From Vicia villosa (taxonomy: Eukaryota; Streptophyta; Magnoliopsida; Fabales; Fabaceae), in NCBI RefSeq assembly GCF_029867415.1, contig NC_081183.1:57920336-57984335 (forward strand): a DNA stretch of 64,000 nucleotides, in the 5' to 3' direction. A program made the translations under genes and the position numbers. Shown piece after piece: positions 12,002 to 23,600 of this stretch (positions are counted from its first letter, which is position 1; each line of letters begins with the position of its first letter). The notes under the pieces are model-generated. The model was given only the letters and a program-made list of their open reading frames with translations. It had not been told where the DNA came from and ran no database searches.

Positions 12002-12964
12002 TTTTATGCTAAAACACTAATAAACAACAAAAATCTAAAAAAAAACGCTTAAGGTTCTCTCTTGGACTACTGGTTACTATCTCTAGCATTTTGGAGATTC
12101 GGACTTATGGACTTAGTGCCTCTGGACCCCTATCATGTTATTACTCTATGGTTGTTCTGTCTGTCTGGCATTGGATTGTTGTCTGTTTGTGTATGCAGGT
12201 ATTTCCTTGAAAGTCCTTGATGGTTAATTCCGAGGCATTGAGATAAGGATTTTACCCGAAAACAGCCGTTACTCTGCCCTATTTTCATCAGAATTTTAAT
12301 GTGATTAATGCAAAGTGGTGCTAAAGATAATAAGTTCATCTGGATCCCCAAGTGGTAATGCGTCGGTCAACTGTTGGTTTCTTATTTTGGTCAGATCATT
12401 CTCTCCTTAAACTTTTATTTTAAGCACTAGGATAGCCTCTTCATCTCCTCCCACTTCTTAAATTTTCAAAATCTCCTCCCTTTTTCCAAAATCTTCTTAT
12501 GTTTGTAAAACCTCTTTTAAAAATCTTTTCTTATAAAATACCTTTTGCCCTTAGTGGCTTTTCTTTCAAAGTTTAGACACGATTAAATGTTGTAGTGAGT
12601 TGTGATACCCCACGATTTTGAGATTGATATATATAATGGAATCTTTTCCACGTGAGAGAGATAGTGTCATACTCGTTGATTTTCATCCGAGTTGGAGCTC
12701 TTCTTTCATTTGTGATGCAAAGAATCTATTTGTTCTCATGATCAAGATCAATGGCTGAGTATTTCTCTCCGACGACGATAAAGTGTTTATTCCTTTTAAA
12801 AAAAACCGTTTTCCCTTTTAAGCGGAACTACATTAGCTCTGACTTCTCCATTGCACCGAGGAGGTATGTAGGCACAAGGCTTAATGTCTTGCCGAGCTTA
12901 TTTTAAAAATCAAACAAGAGAAAAAGTGATCTAAGCAAAATTAAGAGCCCATGGATAACCATGG

Positions 12965-12997
12965 ATACAAAGGGTGCTTAAAACCTTCCCTTTGTAT
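12965..12997 (+). other. Conserved terminal LTR hairpin in LTR2
   Basis: Same 10-bp stem ATACAAAGGG/CCCTTTGTAT as at 5094, unmutated. Confidence 0.7.
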
Positions 12998-13166
12998 AAC
13001 CAACCCCCCGAACCCAAAATCTGTCAAAAGGTCTTTTTCTGTTCTTTTATGCCTTTCCTAAATGTTGGATAAAATAAAAGTCGGTGGCGACTCTTGCAAA
13101 AATATAAAAAATCCAAAAAAAGAAAGAGCAAGGAGTTAGTTCCTCAAAAAACCGAGTTTACAGAAC

Positions 13167-13184
13167 TGGCGACTCTGCTGGGGA
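13167..13184 (+). other. tRNA-Arg primer-binding site, family 1, unit 2
   Basis: TGGCGACTCTGCTGGGGA, identical to 5296-5313 and four bases after LTR2. Confidence 0.85.
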
Positions 13185-14092
13185 GTGAAAATCTTTTTAA
13201 AGAGGGGTTACCTTAGAATTTTTGATCACTTTAATATTTGCTTATATTTGTTTATTTTATTATTTTTTGCTATTCTGGATATATGTGTGGTTCCGTCACT
13301 TGAGATACATTATGGACAAATCCTAACCTGGATTAAGTACACATAAGAATTAGGTGGAGGGTATAGTCATGTACAGGCGTACGTGAGAATCCTTCCGCTC
13401 AGTGGAGGTTCCTTGTTGGTAATATATGTTTAGCATGTTTCGTAGCGAAGACATTATTGCTTTCATTGAACTGTAGAAGCTGAGTTGGCCGTAGAACCCC
13501 AACCCATCCTGGCCTTATTAGGTTGTGGCGCAGAAACTATTCAGGTGTAGACTTGGATTAGTTGTCATGCGGAGAGCCACACTCAAACGAGTTTTTCTTG
13601 AGAATATTGCTGGCTCACAAGTTCAGCTGTGCAAGCCGGTAATATCCGAAAGAAAAATGTAGACTCTGACGTATCAGTAGAACATGTTATGCAGGTGATT
13701 AACCCTAGTACTATCCAATATTTGGTTCTTTGACCTCATGCTCGTGACGTTGAACTTTGGAACCTACCTTATGTGCACCATGTTTGTGTTACAATTTCTG
13801 TATATGTGGCATTCATGCATTCATACATTCATAAAAATCTTTTCCTTTGATTTCCAATGAACTCAGAGGTATTTTTTTGTAAACATCGTAAGTTTCATCA
13901 AACTCAATGGATCTTGGGTGTTGATGGGGTGAAAACTCTAATCCACCAAAATGGATGATTGATTTTGATGATAACTTATTCAATGCTTTAATCCAATGCT
14001 CTAATGTTTGCAAATTAATATCTTAAGTTCTTTGAAACTCAAATAATAAAAACAACAATTACATCATTTGCATACATACATCCAGGTCATCC
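13185..14092 (+). other. Untranslated leader, family 1, unit 2
   Basis: Near-identical copy of 5314-6221; nothing coding seen. Confidence 0.6.
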
Positions 14093-14353
14093 ATGAAACT
14101 TATCCCCGTCTGTCTCCATCTTCGAAGTTGTCTGTCTACCATCAAGTTGATTCCTCCTCCTCGGAATCCTCTTCCAGAAGGTTTTAGGTCTGATCTTCAT
14201 TGTCCTTTCCATCAAGGGGCAGCGGGCCATGATTTAGAAAGATGTTTCCCTTTGAAGGCCAGAGTTCAAAAGTTGGTTAGATCAAAGATGTTATCTTTTA
14301 AGAATGTTGGTCCCAATGTTGTCACTAATCATTTGCCCAACCAGAGTGGCTGA
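14093..14353 (+). pseudogene. Gag C-terminal remnant, second copy
   Basis: An 86-codon frame differing from 6222-6482 by two residues (T28P and P80H by position). The knuckle residues Cys, His, His and Cys are unchanged. As in the first copy, the rest of Gag is absent. Confidence 0.7.
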
Positions 14354-14738
14354 AGACGAGTCAAAGGCAATTATCTTCCTAAAGCCAAGTGTTTTAGACG
14401 GGATAGCTTATCCCTGTTGCTGATTAGTCACTAGGCCTTGTTTCTTTACTGTTTGTATTTCCTTAATTGTGCTGTTTACTTTTAGACTTTGTTTGTTTAT
14501 GAATGGTGATTTTAATGAAATGAGCATCGTATGTTTGAATTCATTTTCATCTACTATGTCTATGTTTATGCTTCTTTTACAAAAAAAAAAATTCTATTTT
14601 GCTTTCTCTATCAAACTTGTGTTTTATGCAAAGATTGGAGGGAAGATGATGACAACGAAATACCCAGGTTGTTGAACTGTATGCTTTCAAATAAAACTGT
14701 GCTGACGATGTACATGCATTGTTTCAATTCCCAAACAC
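14354..14738 (+). other. Truncated 3' UTR ending at a rearrangement junction
   Basis: Follows the first unit up to the equivalent of 6873, then switches to sequence from inside a family-2 LTR (equivalent to 24420 onward). The two parents share ACAC at the switch, placed at 14735-14738. Open frames crossing this point, such as 14531-14878, are chimeric and not genes. Confidence 0.8.
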
Positions 14739-15276
14739 AAGGAGCATGGAAAATCATTTTGACATGGGACCAAAAACAGTGGTTAGAGGACTCTTCAAGG
14801 TTTCTAAAAAGTCCTAGAACTCCTCCATACCTTAAAACATTGAGGGAGATATGCCTTGTCGAATTTGGACGATTTTGAGAAGGAAAATGCAAAATAAAAG
14901 GCTTCAAATTGAAATTTTTTGCAAAGGAGCCCAACTTTTCTTGGCCCAATATTGATCCTCAAGTTGTCTAAGACTTCAAATACAGTTGGCACGAATTTAT
15001 AAACTTTATTTGATTTATTATGAATTTTTTCTCATTTTTAAAGTAATTAAGTTCAAATAAATCAAGCATAAAATCAAAATTTGATTTGGCTATTCATTCT
15101 AATCAAATCCAATCACAATATTAGGCATATACATGATTGAAATTCGTGCTCCCTAAGATTGGATTGAGATGAACAAAATTTGATTCAATTTTAGAAAGTC
15201 TAAATTCAAGAATCAATCAATCATAATTCTTGCAAATCATCAAGACTCAGCCCAAGTTTTTGACCTAAAGTGTTCC

Positions 15277-15284
15277 TATACATA
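15277..15284 (+). promoter_or_regulatory. Probable TATA box of LTR A
   Basis: TATACATA in CCTATACATAAGG, at the position aligned with TATA boxes in the other families. LTR B carries it at 24962-24969. Confidence 0.5.
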
Positions 15285-15986
15285 AGGAAAAGCATTCCAA
15301 AACACAGGGGGAGATGGATGAGGGTTGGCAGATTCTAAGAACAAAAATTCTGCAGACAGAAGCGCTAAAAAAATTCAAGAAGAAGGAGAGGTCGAATTCA
15401 AGGTTGAAGGCAAATTCAGGAAGTATTGGTGATTCAAACGTGCTCTCTGAACATCCCTGAAGGAATCCCAGTCGTTTTCCAAGGCCGCAACACTCAGGAA
15501 CACCCACGATTTACCACGGTTTGTGTGTTTTTTTGTTAGGTTCGATTTCATTGATTCTCGCATTTTAAATGAACTTTAGTTGCATATTTGTGATTAGAAT
15601 GGTTTAATGATTGTTTCTGGAGTTTTAATTGCGTTTGTGTGATCATATGAACTATAAGCCCTTGTTAGGTTCGTTAAGCTTTGATTTGGGGTTTTCCTAA
15701 ATAAGCAAAATCAGTCTTTGAAAGTGTTACCATTGAATCCAGAAGATTAATTGCAATCGATCCATGTCCGTATGATTAATTTATATGGTATATTGTGAGT
15801 TTTATAAGTTGCAGGTTCTATGGCTACACCAAAGAACCGTAGGCAAAGGTGTGTTCGTTTTTGCAGAAAAAGCAATGGAGAAGACGACTCCACAGCAACC
15901 GCGCGCGGGCTCTTTTTTTGTTTCAAAATTCGAATGTTTTATTTTATATATTATTTAAAGGTTGGTTAATTGACATCAAGTGCAAC

Positions 15987-16048
15987 TTGGATTAGTGGAA
16001 AGGGGGAGTGCGTGAGGTCTTTATGTGTGAGGGACGGGGTTCGATCCC
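15987..16048 (+). other. tRNA-like A-box/B-box segment in LTR A
   Basis: TTGGATTAGTGG (15987-15998) resembles the Pol III A box TGGCNNAGTGG. GGTTCGATCCC (16038-16048) is a perfect B box. The spacing, about 50 bp start to start, is near tRNA/SINE spacing. No cloverleaf can be completed, so it is not a tRNA gene. It could be an old SINE or tRNA relic captured by the LTR. Confidence 0.5.
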
Positions 16049-16564
16049 CACCCTACGCATATTATTTTTCAACGTTTTTTCAATGGATCCTGTGCTTGTA
16101 TCCTACGTGCGTCCATGATGCACCCTCTTGGTTCCAACCTTCAGATCTTCTTCTCCTCAGATCCAACGTACGTAAGCTGGTAGTCTACCATTGTCCCCAT
16201 GTGCCTTGCCATACTGGATCTCAGCTAAGTTTTTTCCAATTTTTTTTTTTTATTTTCAATTACATAATTTCTTTTATATATTTATATATATGTTTTTATT
16301 ATTTGTTTTTTCTATAAAAATTATATTTATTTTCTAAAAAACTTTTTATATAATAATAGCATTTTATTTTATTTCATTTAATTCTTTAATATTTATTTAT
16401 AATAACTAATATATTTATATTATTTAAATTAGTTTATTTTCTTAATATTATATATTTATTAGATATTTTATTTATGTATATTTATAAAAATCATATTTTA
16501 CTTTATTTTAATTCATAAAAAAATCATAAAAAATGTTTCTTTACCTGATTTTATTTTCTTTCTT

Positions 16565-16608
16565 CGATTTAATTAATTAGGTTGCGAAACCAATAATTAA
16601 TTAAATCG
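16565..16608 (+). other. GNRA-capped hairpin in LTR A
   Basis: A 15-bp perfect outer stem (CGATTTAATTAATTA with its complement) encloses an inner stem GGTT/AACC closed by the tetraloop GCGA. The only unpaired bases outside the loop are a 2-base AA bulge. The distant young LTR has GGTC-GTAA-GACC at the same place, so both the inner pair and the GNRA rule are preserved. Confidence 0.7.
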
Positions 16609-17927
16609 ATTGCGTTGATTTACTAAATTTACGCCCAATTTAGGGTTTACGAGAATTAACCCTACACTAAAAATATTATTTTTCTGTGTCTTTTTCAGGG
16701 TTAACTTTTCAGATGCCTCCCGACTACGCGCCACGTCAAGCCATAAGCTAAGTCATAATCGCTTTCTTATTTAAACTTTCTTTTACCTTTTATTTTAATT
16801 AGGGTTTGATTCCCGCTGTCAATGGAATCCTTCTACACTTATGTCCTACATTTTCTATCAATTCTCAGATGATCAGAGTCAATGCTCAAGGCAAACCTCT
16901 GCCCATCAACCTTCATCAATCGAAGCTAAGTGTCTTTTACCCTTTTTCTTTTATTGTTACTTTTATTGATTAGGGTTAACCGTGCCTGATTTTTGAACTG
17001 ATAACGCACTCACCCCTTCGTGTTTATTTTTCCTTTTCCAATTTTTCAGGGTTGACCAACCGCCAAAGCTCAATAGTCGGTAACCCTAAATCTTAACCTT
17101 GTTTATTTATTCTGCTTTAATTATTACTTGAGTCAGATCCACTGGTTTCTTTTTCCCTTCCCCATATTATTTGTAACTGTTCCGAGGATGTATTGCTTGG
17201 TCTTGAAGGCACTTAAACTGCTTTATATTTTATGTTGTGGTTAGTAATCTTAGGGAGTGCAAGCCTTGAATTGAATTAAGATAACTAATTATAAGATAAA
17301 TTTCTGAATTAAATCACGTGATTGGTGCACACACGCACACTTTTGGGGTAACCTCTCTGTTGCCTGTTGCCTCGTTGCCTGTTTTCTTGTGTTTTTTGCA
17401 GAATAGCCATGTACCTTGAATACGAGGATACCTCGGCCATGTTGCCTCAATTATGCAAAGATCATAGGTCCCTAATGATGCTGCCTTCGATACACTAATA
17501 TGATCTCGTCCCTCGAAAGTTGCCTACGAAAGGGTCGAAAATTGCCTACGAAACGGCTGAGGTATCCTCTGGCTGCCTACGAAAAGGCTATTCTGGTTCT
17601 TCCCTTAGACTACCTGCCTCCCTATGGCATGAGACAGTCTTATGGCGAACGAACTCTCGATGACCCTTCAACCTCCAAATGAAAGGCTTCCTGCCCTCTT
17701 ATGGCATGGAAAGACCCTTTCACCCTGAAAGGCTAAAAGAACTGTTTTCTACTTTATTAAGGTAATTGCCCTAATTGCCTTGCTCTGGCTAAAACTGTTT
17801 TTCATATTCTTTCTCATAAACCTTCAAAATGGCTACGCTCATTTACGAGCTAAAGTCCATATTCACTTCTTCTACATTTCTTTTCAAAAAACGAGCAAAG
17901 CAATTAAGAGCCCATGGAAAACCATGG

Positions 17928-17960
17928 ATGCAAAGGGTGCCTTACACCTTCCCTTTGCAT
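17928..17960 (+). other. Conserved terminal LTR hairpin in LTR A
   Basis: ATGCAAAGGG pairs with CCCTTTGCAT over 10 bp around a 13-base loop, within which GGTG and CACC could pair alternatively. Family 1 has the covarying A-T version. Two CCATGG palindromes separated by AAAA lie directly upstream. Confidence 0.7.
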
Positions 17961-18044
17961 AATTACCCCCCGAACCCTGTTTTTATTTAAAAGGTTTTTC
18001 CTGTTCTTTTAGCCTTTCCGATATTTGGATAAAATAAAAGTCGC

Positions 18045-18054
18045 TGGCGACTCT
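18045..18054 (+). other. Primer-site-like decamer in LTR A
   Basis: TGGCGACTCT, 60 bp before the true primer-binding site and inside the LTR. Confidence 0.7.
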
Positions 18055-18104
18055 TGCTTACCGCGACATTTCGATAAAAAAGTCAGTTCACCGCATTACA
18101 GAAC

Positions 18105-18122
18105 TGGCGACTCTGCTGGGGA
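18105..18122 (+). other. tRNA-Arg primer-binding site, family 2, unit 1
   Basis: TGGCGACTCTGCTGGGGA, four bases after LTR A. Confidence 0.85.
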
Positions 18123-19290
18123 TTTTTCGATAAAAAGAGGGGTTACCTTAAAAGTTTAGGATCACTTAATTGTATTCTACTGTTTGCTTTGCTTGCTTGA
18201 TTTTTCAGGGGCGTTTTGGGAATTAACTGAAGGACGAATCCTACACCCGGATTCAAGTACACCTAAGATAGGAAGTGGCATAGTCATGGCGACCTCCTTC
18301 ATGTATGTGGAGGATTGGTCAATATGAGAGTTCACGCTTAAGTTAGGCCTCTATGGGTGTTTGCATGCTTCTCTTGTATGAGGGAGGTTCGTGCGGATGT
18401 CTGTGGGTGAGTCGGAGCTTAAGGACCTTTAGTTACCTTTAACCCATCTTGACTTTTAGGAACGTAGTGGGGGGACTACTCTTGATGTATGTTGAGAGCA
18501 TAGTCGCTACCCGATACTACAACTCAGATAGGTCCTTTCTCAAAGTATCATTGCATGGTATGTATGTATCATGTTCGAGGGTGCTTTAGGAGGGTTGACA
18601 ATTCTGGGTAACTCGGTAGAACCCGTTGCTGATATCATCTCTATCCTTAGAAATGCCTTTGGGGAAGGGTACCTCACATGATCTAAACTCCATGCAAGCC
18701 GAGCCTAAGGGAATTGTGTGACTTGTGTCACTTGTTTGTGTTTGCTACTAACCTTCGTTTCCTCGCAGGTTTTGTTGAAAAGACTCGTTTGTCCTTACTA
18801 TCTCACACTATGCCTAATGAACTGCATTTGCATAACATCATGACATCATGAGCATAACATGATTTAACTAACCCTTTCAAGGATCTTAGGAATTTAGGAC
18901 GCACAATTTCAGGTGCTCTTATCAAGGACCGAATTTCTATCAAGGGGCAAGAGGATTTATTTTCCTCTGGCACGTACATTCCAATTCAAAGACACAACAC
19001 CTATTAAGGGGTAAGAGGATTTATTTTCCTCTAGCCGTGTACCTTCAAATTCAGAAATATCCCGAATCAAAGGCGATGACCCACTCGATATGGTGAGCCT
19101 GATTCTCAAAGAAGGACATCCAAAAACGAAGGCCAAAATTCTCCGGACATAGCTGTGTTTGATTCAATGTCTAAACGTTGCAAACTAAACGCCTAAAGAT
19201 CCTTGAAAAATTGCATTTGCATTCATAACATCGCATAACAAGTCTCTCACAAAAGGTCTCTCATCCTTCCTCGCTGTTTATTTCAGTATC
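18123..19290 (+). other. Untranslated leader upstream of gag, family 2, unit 1
   Basis: About 1.2 kb between primer site and gag start without a credible ORF; the extra upstream ORF described for full Ogre elements is not seen. The leader is conserved in the other two gag-bearing elements. It contains twin hairpins at 18950-18968 and 19014-19032, about 260-340 bp before gag. Confidence 0.65.
18950..19032 (+). other. Twin hairpins upstream of gag
   Basis: AGAGGATTTATTTTCCTCT occurs twice (18950-18968 and 19014-19032) inside a ~65-bp direct duplication. Each copy folds with AGAGGA pairing to TCCTCT. The same pair stands at 28614-28632/28678-28696 and 51067-51085/51132-51150. Confidence 0.65.
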
Positions 19291-20682
19291 ATGAATCTCG
19301 AACAATCAGTTAAGGATCTCCAAGCTCAAAACACTGAGTTCCAAGCCTTGATTTTGAATTTGTCCAAGGGGCTAGAAGAGCTGAAAGCCATGCTGACTAA
19401 AAAGAAGAAGAAGGGTAAGAAGACTCAGGTGAAAAAGCTTAGACCGATCTTGCAACTCAGGGATGCTGAAACCTCTGAAGACAGCGACGAGGATGAGCAA
19501 GATGATGATGCTAGTATCAAAACTGACGCAAAAAGTAACCATGATTCTGCCAAACCCTCTGAAGAAGAAGAGGACTATCACCATGAGGATGAACATCTTG
19601 ATGACAAATACAAGTTGCTGGAGGAACGTATGAAAGCCATGGAAATTCAGAAGGTACCTGGACTGGATTTTGAGGATTTAGGACTCATCTCTGGAGTTGT
19701 TATACCTCCGAAGTTCAAGATTCCAATTTTTGCAAAATACGATGGAGTCTTTTGTCCTAAGCTACACCTGAGGGTTTATGTAAGGAAGATTCAACCTCAT
19801 ACTACCGATAAGAAGCTATGGATCCACTTTTTCCAAGAAAGCTTATCTGGAACTCAACTCGAATGGTACTATCAACTGGAGGGTACTAGCATCCGTACTT
19901 GGGAAGATTTGGTTGTTGCTTTCTACAAGCAATACCAATATAATTCCGATCTCGCACCAACTCGCATGCAACTACAAAGCATGTCTATGGGCTCTAATGA
20001 AAGTTTCAAGGAGTATGCTCAGAAATGGAGAGATCTAGCTGGAAGAGTCAAACCCTCCCTAGCTGATAGAGAATTGGTCGATATGTTTATGAGTACACTG
20101 ACTGGTCCTTTCTATAGTCATTTGCTGGGAAGTTCATCATCTGGATTCACTGAACTCATACTAATTGGGGAACGTGTCGAGAATAGTATTCAAAGTGGTA
20201 AGATCCAAGTGGCTACGTCCTCAGGCACTACAAAAAAGCATTTCAATGGGAGATCAGGTTCCAATGCTGTGTATGGGCAGAAAAGGATAAACCATGATCA
20301 ATCTATTGGGGCAGTTCTGAGTTCCACACCGGCGCCTTAACAAGGTCGTCAAAACAAACAAGATACGCCCAAACGTCAATTCACAAAGATCAATATGTCG
20401 CTAGCTCAAGCCTTACAATATCTACTAAAGGCAAATTGAATCACCCTGAGGGATCCTCCTAAGAGTCCTAACACCTCTGCTCCTAGCTACAAGCCCAATG
20501 CGAGGTGCGCATATCATTCTAACAGTCCTGGACATGACACAGAGAATTGTTGGCCATTGAAGAATAAGATCCAAGATATGATCGACGCTGGTGAAATTGA
20601 GTTCGACTTTCCTGCAACTCCTAATGTGATCACTGCCCCCTTGCCTAATCACAACAAGATTGCTAATGCTGTGGATGGCTAG
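19291..20682 (+). pseudogene. gag: Ogre/Tat-type gag, two in-frame stops
   Basis: A 463-codon frame in one phase, interrupted by TAA at 20338 (CAA in the sister copy at 30004) and TGA at 20437. Gag assembles the cytoplasmic virus-like particle and packages the element RNA. In order: a coiled-coil-like N-terminus (LEQSVKDLQAQNTEFQAL), a Lys-rich stretch, an acidic Glu/Asp/Ser region, the conserved retrotransposon Gag core with LEWYYQL and ESFKEYAQKWRDLAGRV, and a C-terminal knuckle CAYHSNSPGHDTENC. The start at MNLEQ is used because all three copies share it and the frame upstream is closed. No protease, RT or integrase follows. Both stops lie before the knuckle, so this copy cannot make full-length Gag. 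Confidence 0.85.
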
Positions 20683-23600
20683 AAAGATAGACTTTTAGGT
20701 CATTAGATGTACTTTCATTTGCAATTTCTTTCCTGTTTGTTTAAACATTCGACTTATGATAGACATTATCTTGTTTTAATAATCATCATCAGTGCACTGC
20801 ACATGCTTGTCTTGAATTAATTATTTCGCTATCACTCATTTTAAATTATGTCTTTACTTTGCATGTGTTTTGTGATATTCAAACTTCTGCTAAGCTTTAA
20901 GCCTTTTAAGGGAGGATGACGAAAACGATACCGCAACCTCATACAGTATGATTTTGAGCGGACTATGCTGACGATGTACAGGCATTGTTTCAATTCCTAA
21001 ACAGTGGAGATATAAGGATGTTAATCCCTCGTCAACCCCTTTGAGCCTAAGAAGTAGAAGTTTCTTTCTTGTACTAATCAAAACCCTTGATCATAACCTG
21101 GGGCAGGGTAGTTCTCAGATAATTTGGCTGTGCATTCTATTTTAAGAGAATCATTCAGTACACCTTTAAACAAAGGTTTCAATCACAAGCGTTCATCCGC
21201 ACACATCAAAGAAGTGTTGGAGATGTCAATCAAAAGCCAATGATGGTTCATCAATCATTAAGTAAGGCAGTCAATATCTTTCAAAAAAAAATGATGATGA
21301 AAAACATACATATAAAGAAAAGCCTGCTAAGTCAAAAATCAAAAAGAAGACTTAGGCAAAAATCAAGGCATCCCGCTGACTGTAAGCTCAAAATAGACAG
21401 TTCAGGTAAAAGTTAGGGAAATTAAAAAAAATGAAAAAAGAGAAGTCACTAAAGTCCGGAACAACACAATGTTGTGACTACCAAAAGGAAGAAGTGACTG
21501 CCATCTCAAAAGTTCTCTGTGCTTGTGAACTATCATCATTATCAAAGGTGCAAATCCAAAAGTCTCTTGGAACCTGAATGCATAAGTTGAATTAACTGAG
21601 CTTAGGACTGAAGATCATCACGAAGAGGGGTGGGTGCAATCAAATTTTGAGCCTTTACCCTTTGTTTCTTAAATTGTGAACCAAGCCATGTTACAACCCT
21701 TGAAAGTCCTAATTGAAGCATGGTTAGTTCGAAAGCATATTGCCATCAAAAGGTATCCCGACTCCTTAAGGTTTACTACAAATGTTAAGTTGATATCCTG
21801 TTTTTACAAACATCACATTGCTACAAATAGCATGTTTTTACAAATATCACGCTTTTACATCTTTTGTTTTAATATTTTTTCAAAAACTCAAGACAAACGT
21901 ATGCATTGCATCTCATGAATTCATTATTAGACATATTTTGCTACATAATTTCAAATGTTAGCATCAGGAAGAATTTGCACATGGTATGGCTAATGACTCA
22001 AAGTTATCCCGACCAACACAAATTACGCCAAGAAGCATTGTCTCCTACGTATACAAGGGGCATGGCACGTTTTGCCCAATCAATCTGGGGAAATCAAGTC
22101 AAGATTCCAAGAATCTCTTAAAAAAGCCAAACAGTCAGGGGCATCATTCTAAGTTTACGATTACTAGGGGCATGTCGCCTACAGTATACACTTCATAAAG
22201 TCCTCACGAGGTGAATCTCTTCAAGTTCCTACTAGCAGGGGCAAATCTATGAAAGTCCAGCTGACATCTTGATCAATGCTTAGTGGTGTGTCCTAATCAA
22301 ATCCAGGAATGGTAGTTACTATAATACTGGAGGCAACTTTCACCCATGTCTCCCCACAGAGCCGGGTTCACAAGATCATATCCCCACAGAGTAATCATTA
22401 AGAAGATATCTTCAAATGCTTTCGTCCCGACAAAGACATGCCCCCCAACAAAGTTTACATCTTCAACACCACTGGTTCTCCAACACTTTGCTCTTCTCCA
22501 ACATGGGTTACTAATACTTTTGTCCCCAATCAGGGTCCATCAAGTTACTGATCATCCCCAAGCAAGAATCATAAATTCCCAGCTGAGCATCTTCAAATAA
22601 GATCAGACATCAAAATCACAAAGACAAATAGATTTATTTTCTCAATCGAGATACTTCAAAATAGCATAAATCATGTTCATACATCATATATAATAGTGAA
22701 TTCATAACATACATACGTCTCATTACATAGGCATAACACTCTCATTCATTTAAAAAAAATTACAATGCATGCATCACGACGTTGCATAAAACTAATGTTT
22801 CTTTTGCAGTCTACTTATACATCTTCTAGATATAGTGCAGATATAATCAAGTCAATGATTTAATCCTGACACTCATTCAAGACAGAGATTTAGTTCTGAC
22901 ACCTAATTTTGGATATCTTCCAAATATGGTTCAGATATAATCAAGATAGAGATTTACTTCTGACTCTTAATTTTGAAGATAGCTCAGAGATAATCAAGAC
23001 AAAGATTTAATTCTGATACTTAATTTCAGATTTCTTCCAAAAGATAGCTCAGAAATAATCAAGACAGAGATTTAATTCTGATACTTAATTTTGGATTTCT
23101 TCCAAAGATAGTTCAGAAATAATCCAGACAGAGATTTAATTCTGATACTTAATTTTGGGTTTCCTCCAGAGATAGTTCAGAAATAATCAAGACGAAGATT
23201 TAATTCTGATACTTAGTTCCAGGTATTCTCCAGATATAGTTCAGAGATAATCAAAACGAAGATTTAATTCTGATATTTAGTTCCGGGTATTCTCCAGAGA
23301 TAGTTCAAAGATAACTAAAACGAAGATTTAATTCTGATATTTAGTTCCGGGTATTCTCCAGAGATAGTTCAGAAATAATCTAATTCTATCACCACGAACG
23401 GTGTGGATACAATTAACTATTTCCTAAGTCTAATTCAGTTATTACGAATGGTGCTGACACGACCAACTCTCAAAGATCTAATTCATCTACTACGAACGGT
23501 AATGACACGATCAACATTCAAACAACTACTTCTCAAAATACCTCAAACATAATCTAAGGCATGATCTACTGGATGACATCTTTAATCCCATTCCCATCAT

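Larger units (their letters stand above)
9202..13162 (+). repeat. LTR2, Ogre-like family 1
   Basis: A 3961-bp LTR. It starts TGTTGCACCCC, ends TTTACA and is almost identical to LTR1. TATA box 10605-10612, hairpin-bearing tandem array 11585-12001, terminal hairpin 12965-12997 and primer-site-like decamer 13085-13094 are all retained. It is followed by another primer-binding site and a 5' internal region, not by host DNA, so it is the shared middle LTR of a tandem array. Confidence 0.85.
14735..18100 (+). repeat. LTR A, Ogre-like family 2, 5'-truncated
   Basis: Matches LTR B from 24420 to 27746 with few differences, so the first ~656 bp of the LTR are missing. It ends CATTACA before the primer-binding site at 18105. 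It retains a TATA box (15277), a tRNA-like A/B-box pair (15987-16048), an AT-rich stretch, a GNRA-capped hairpin (16565-16608), the terminal hairpin (17928-17960) and the primer-site-like decamer (18045-18054). The short frames inside are not genes. Confidence 0.85.

Noticed and set aside
14531..14992. ORFs of 62-115 codons on both strands near 14.5-15.0 kb
   Set aside because: They cross or flank the family-1/family-2 fusion point, and the part after the junction recurs inside LTR B at 24410-24677; chance frames in LTR DNA.
16038..16048. Possible functional tRNA gene
   Set aside because: Only A- and B-box-like motifs; no acceptor stem or anticodon arm could be folded.
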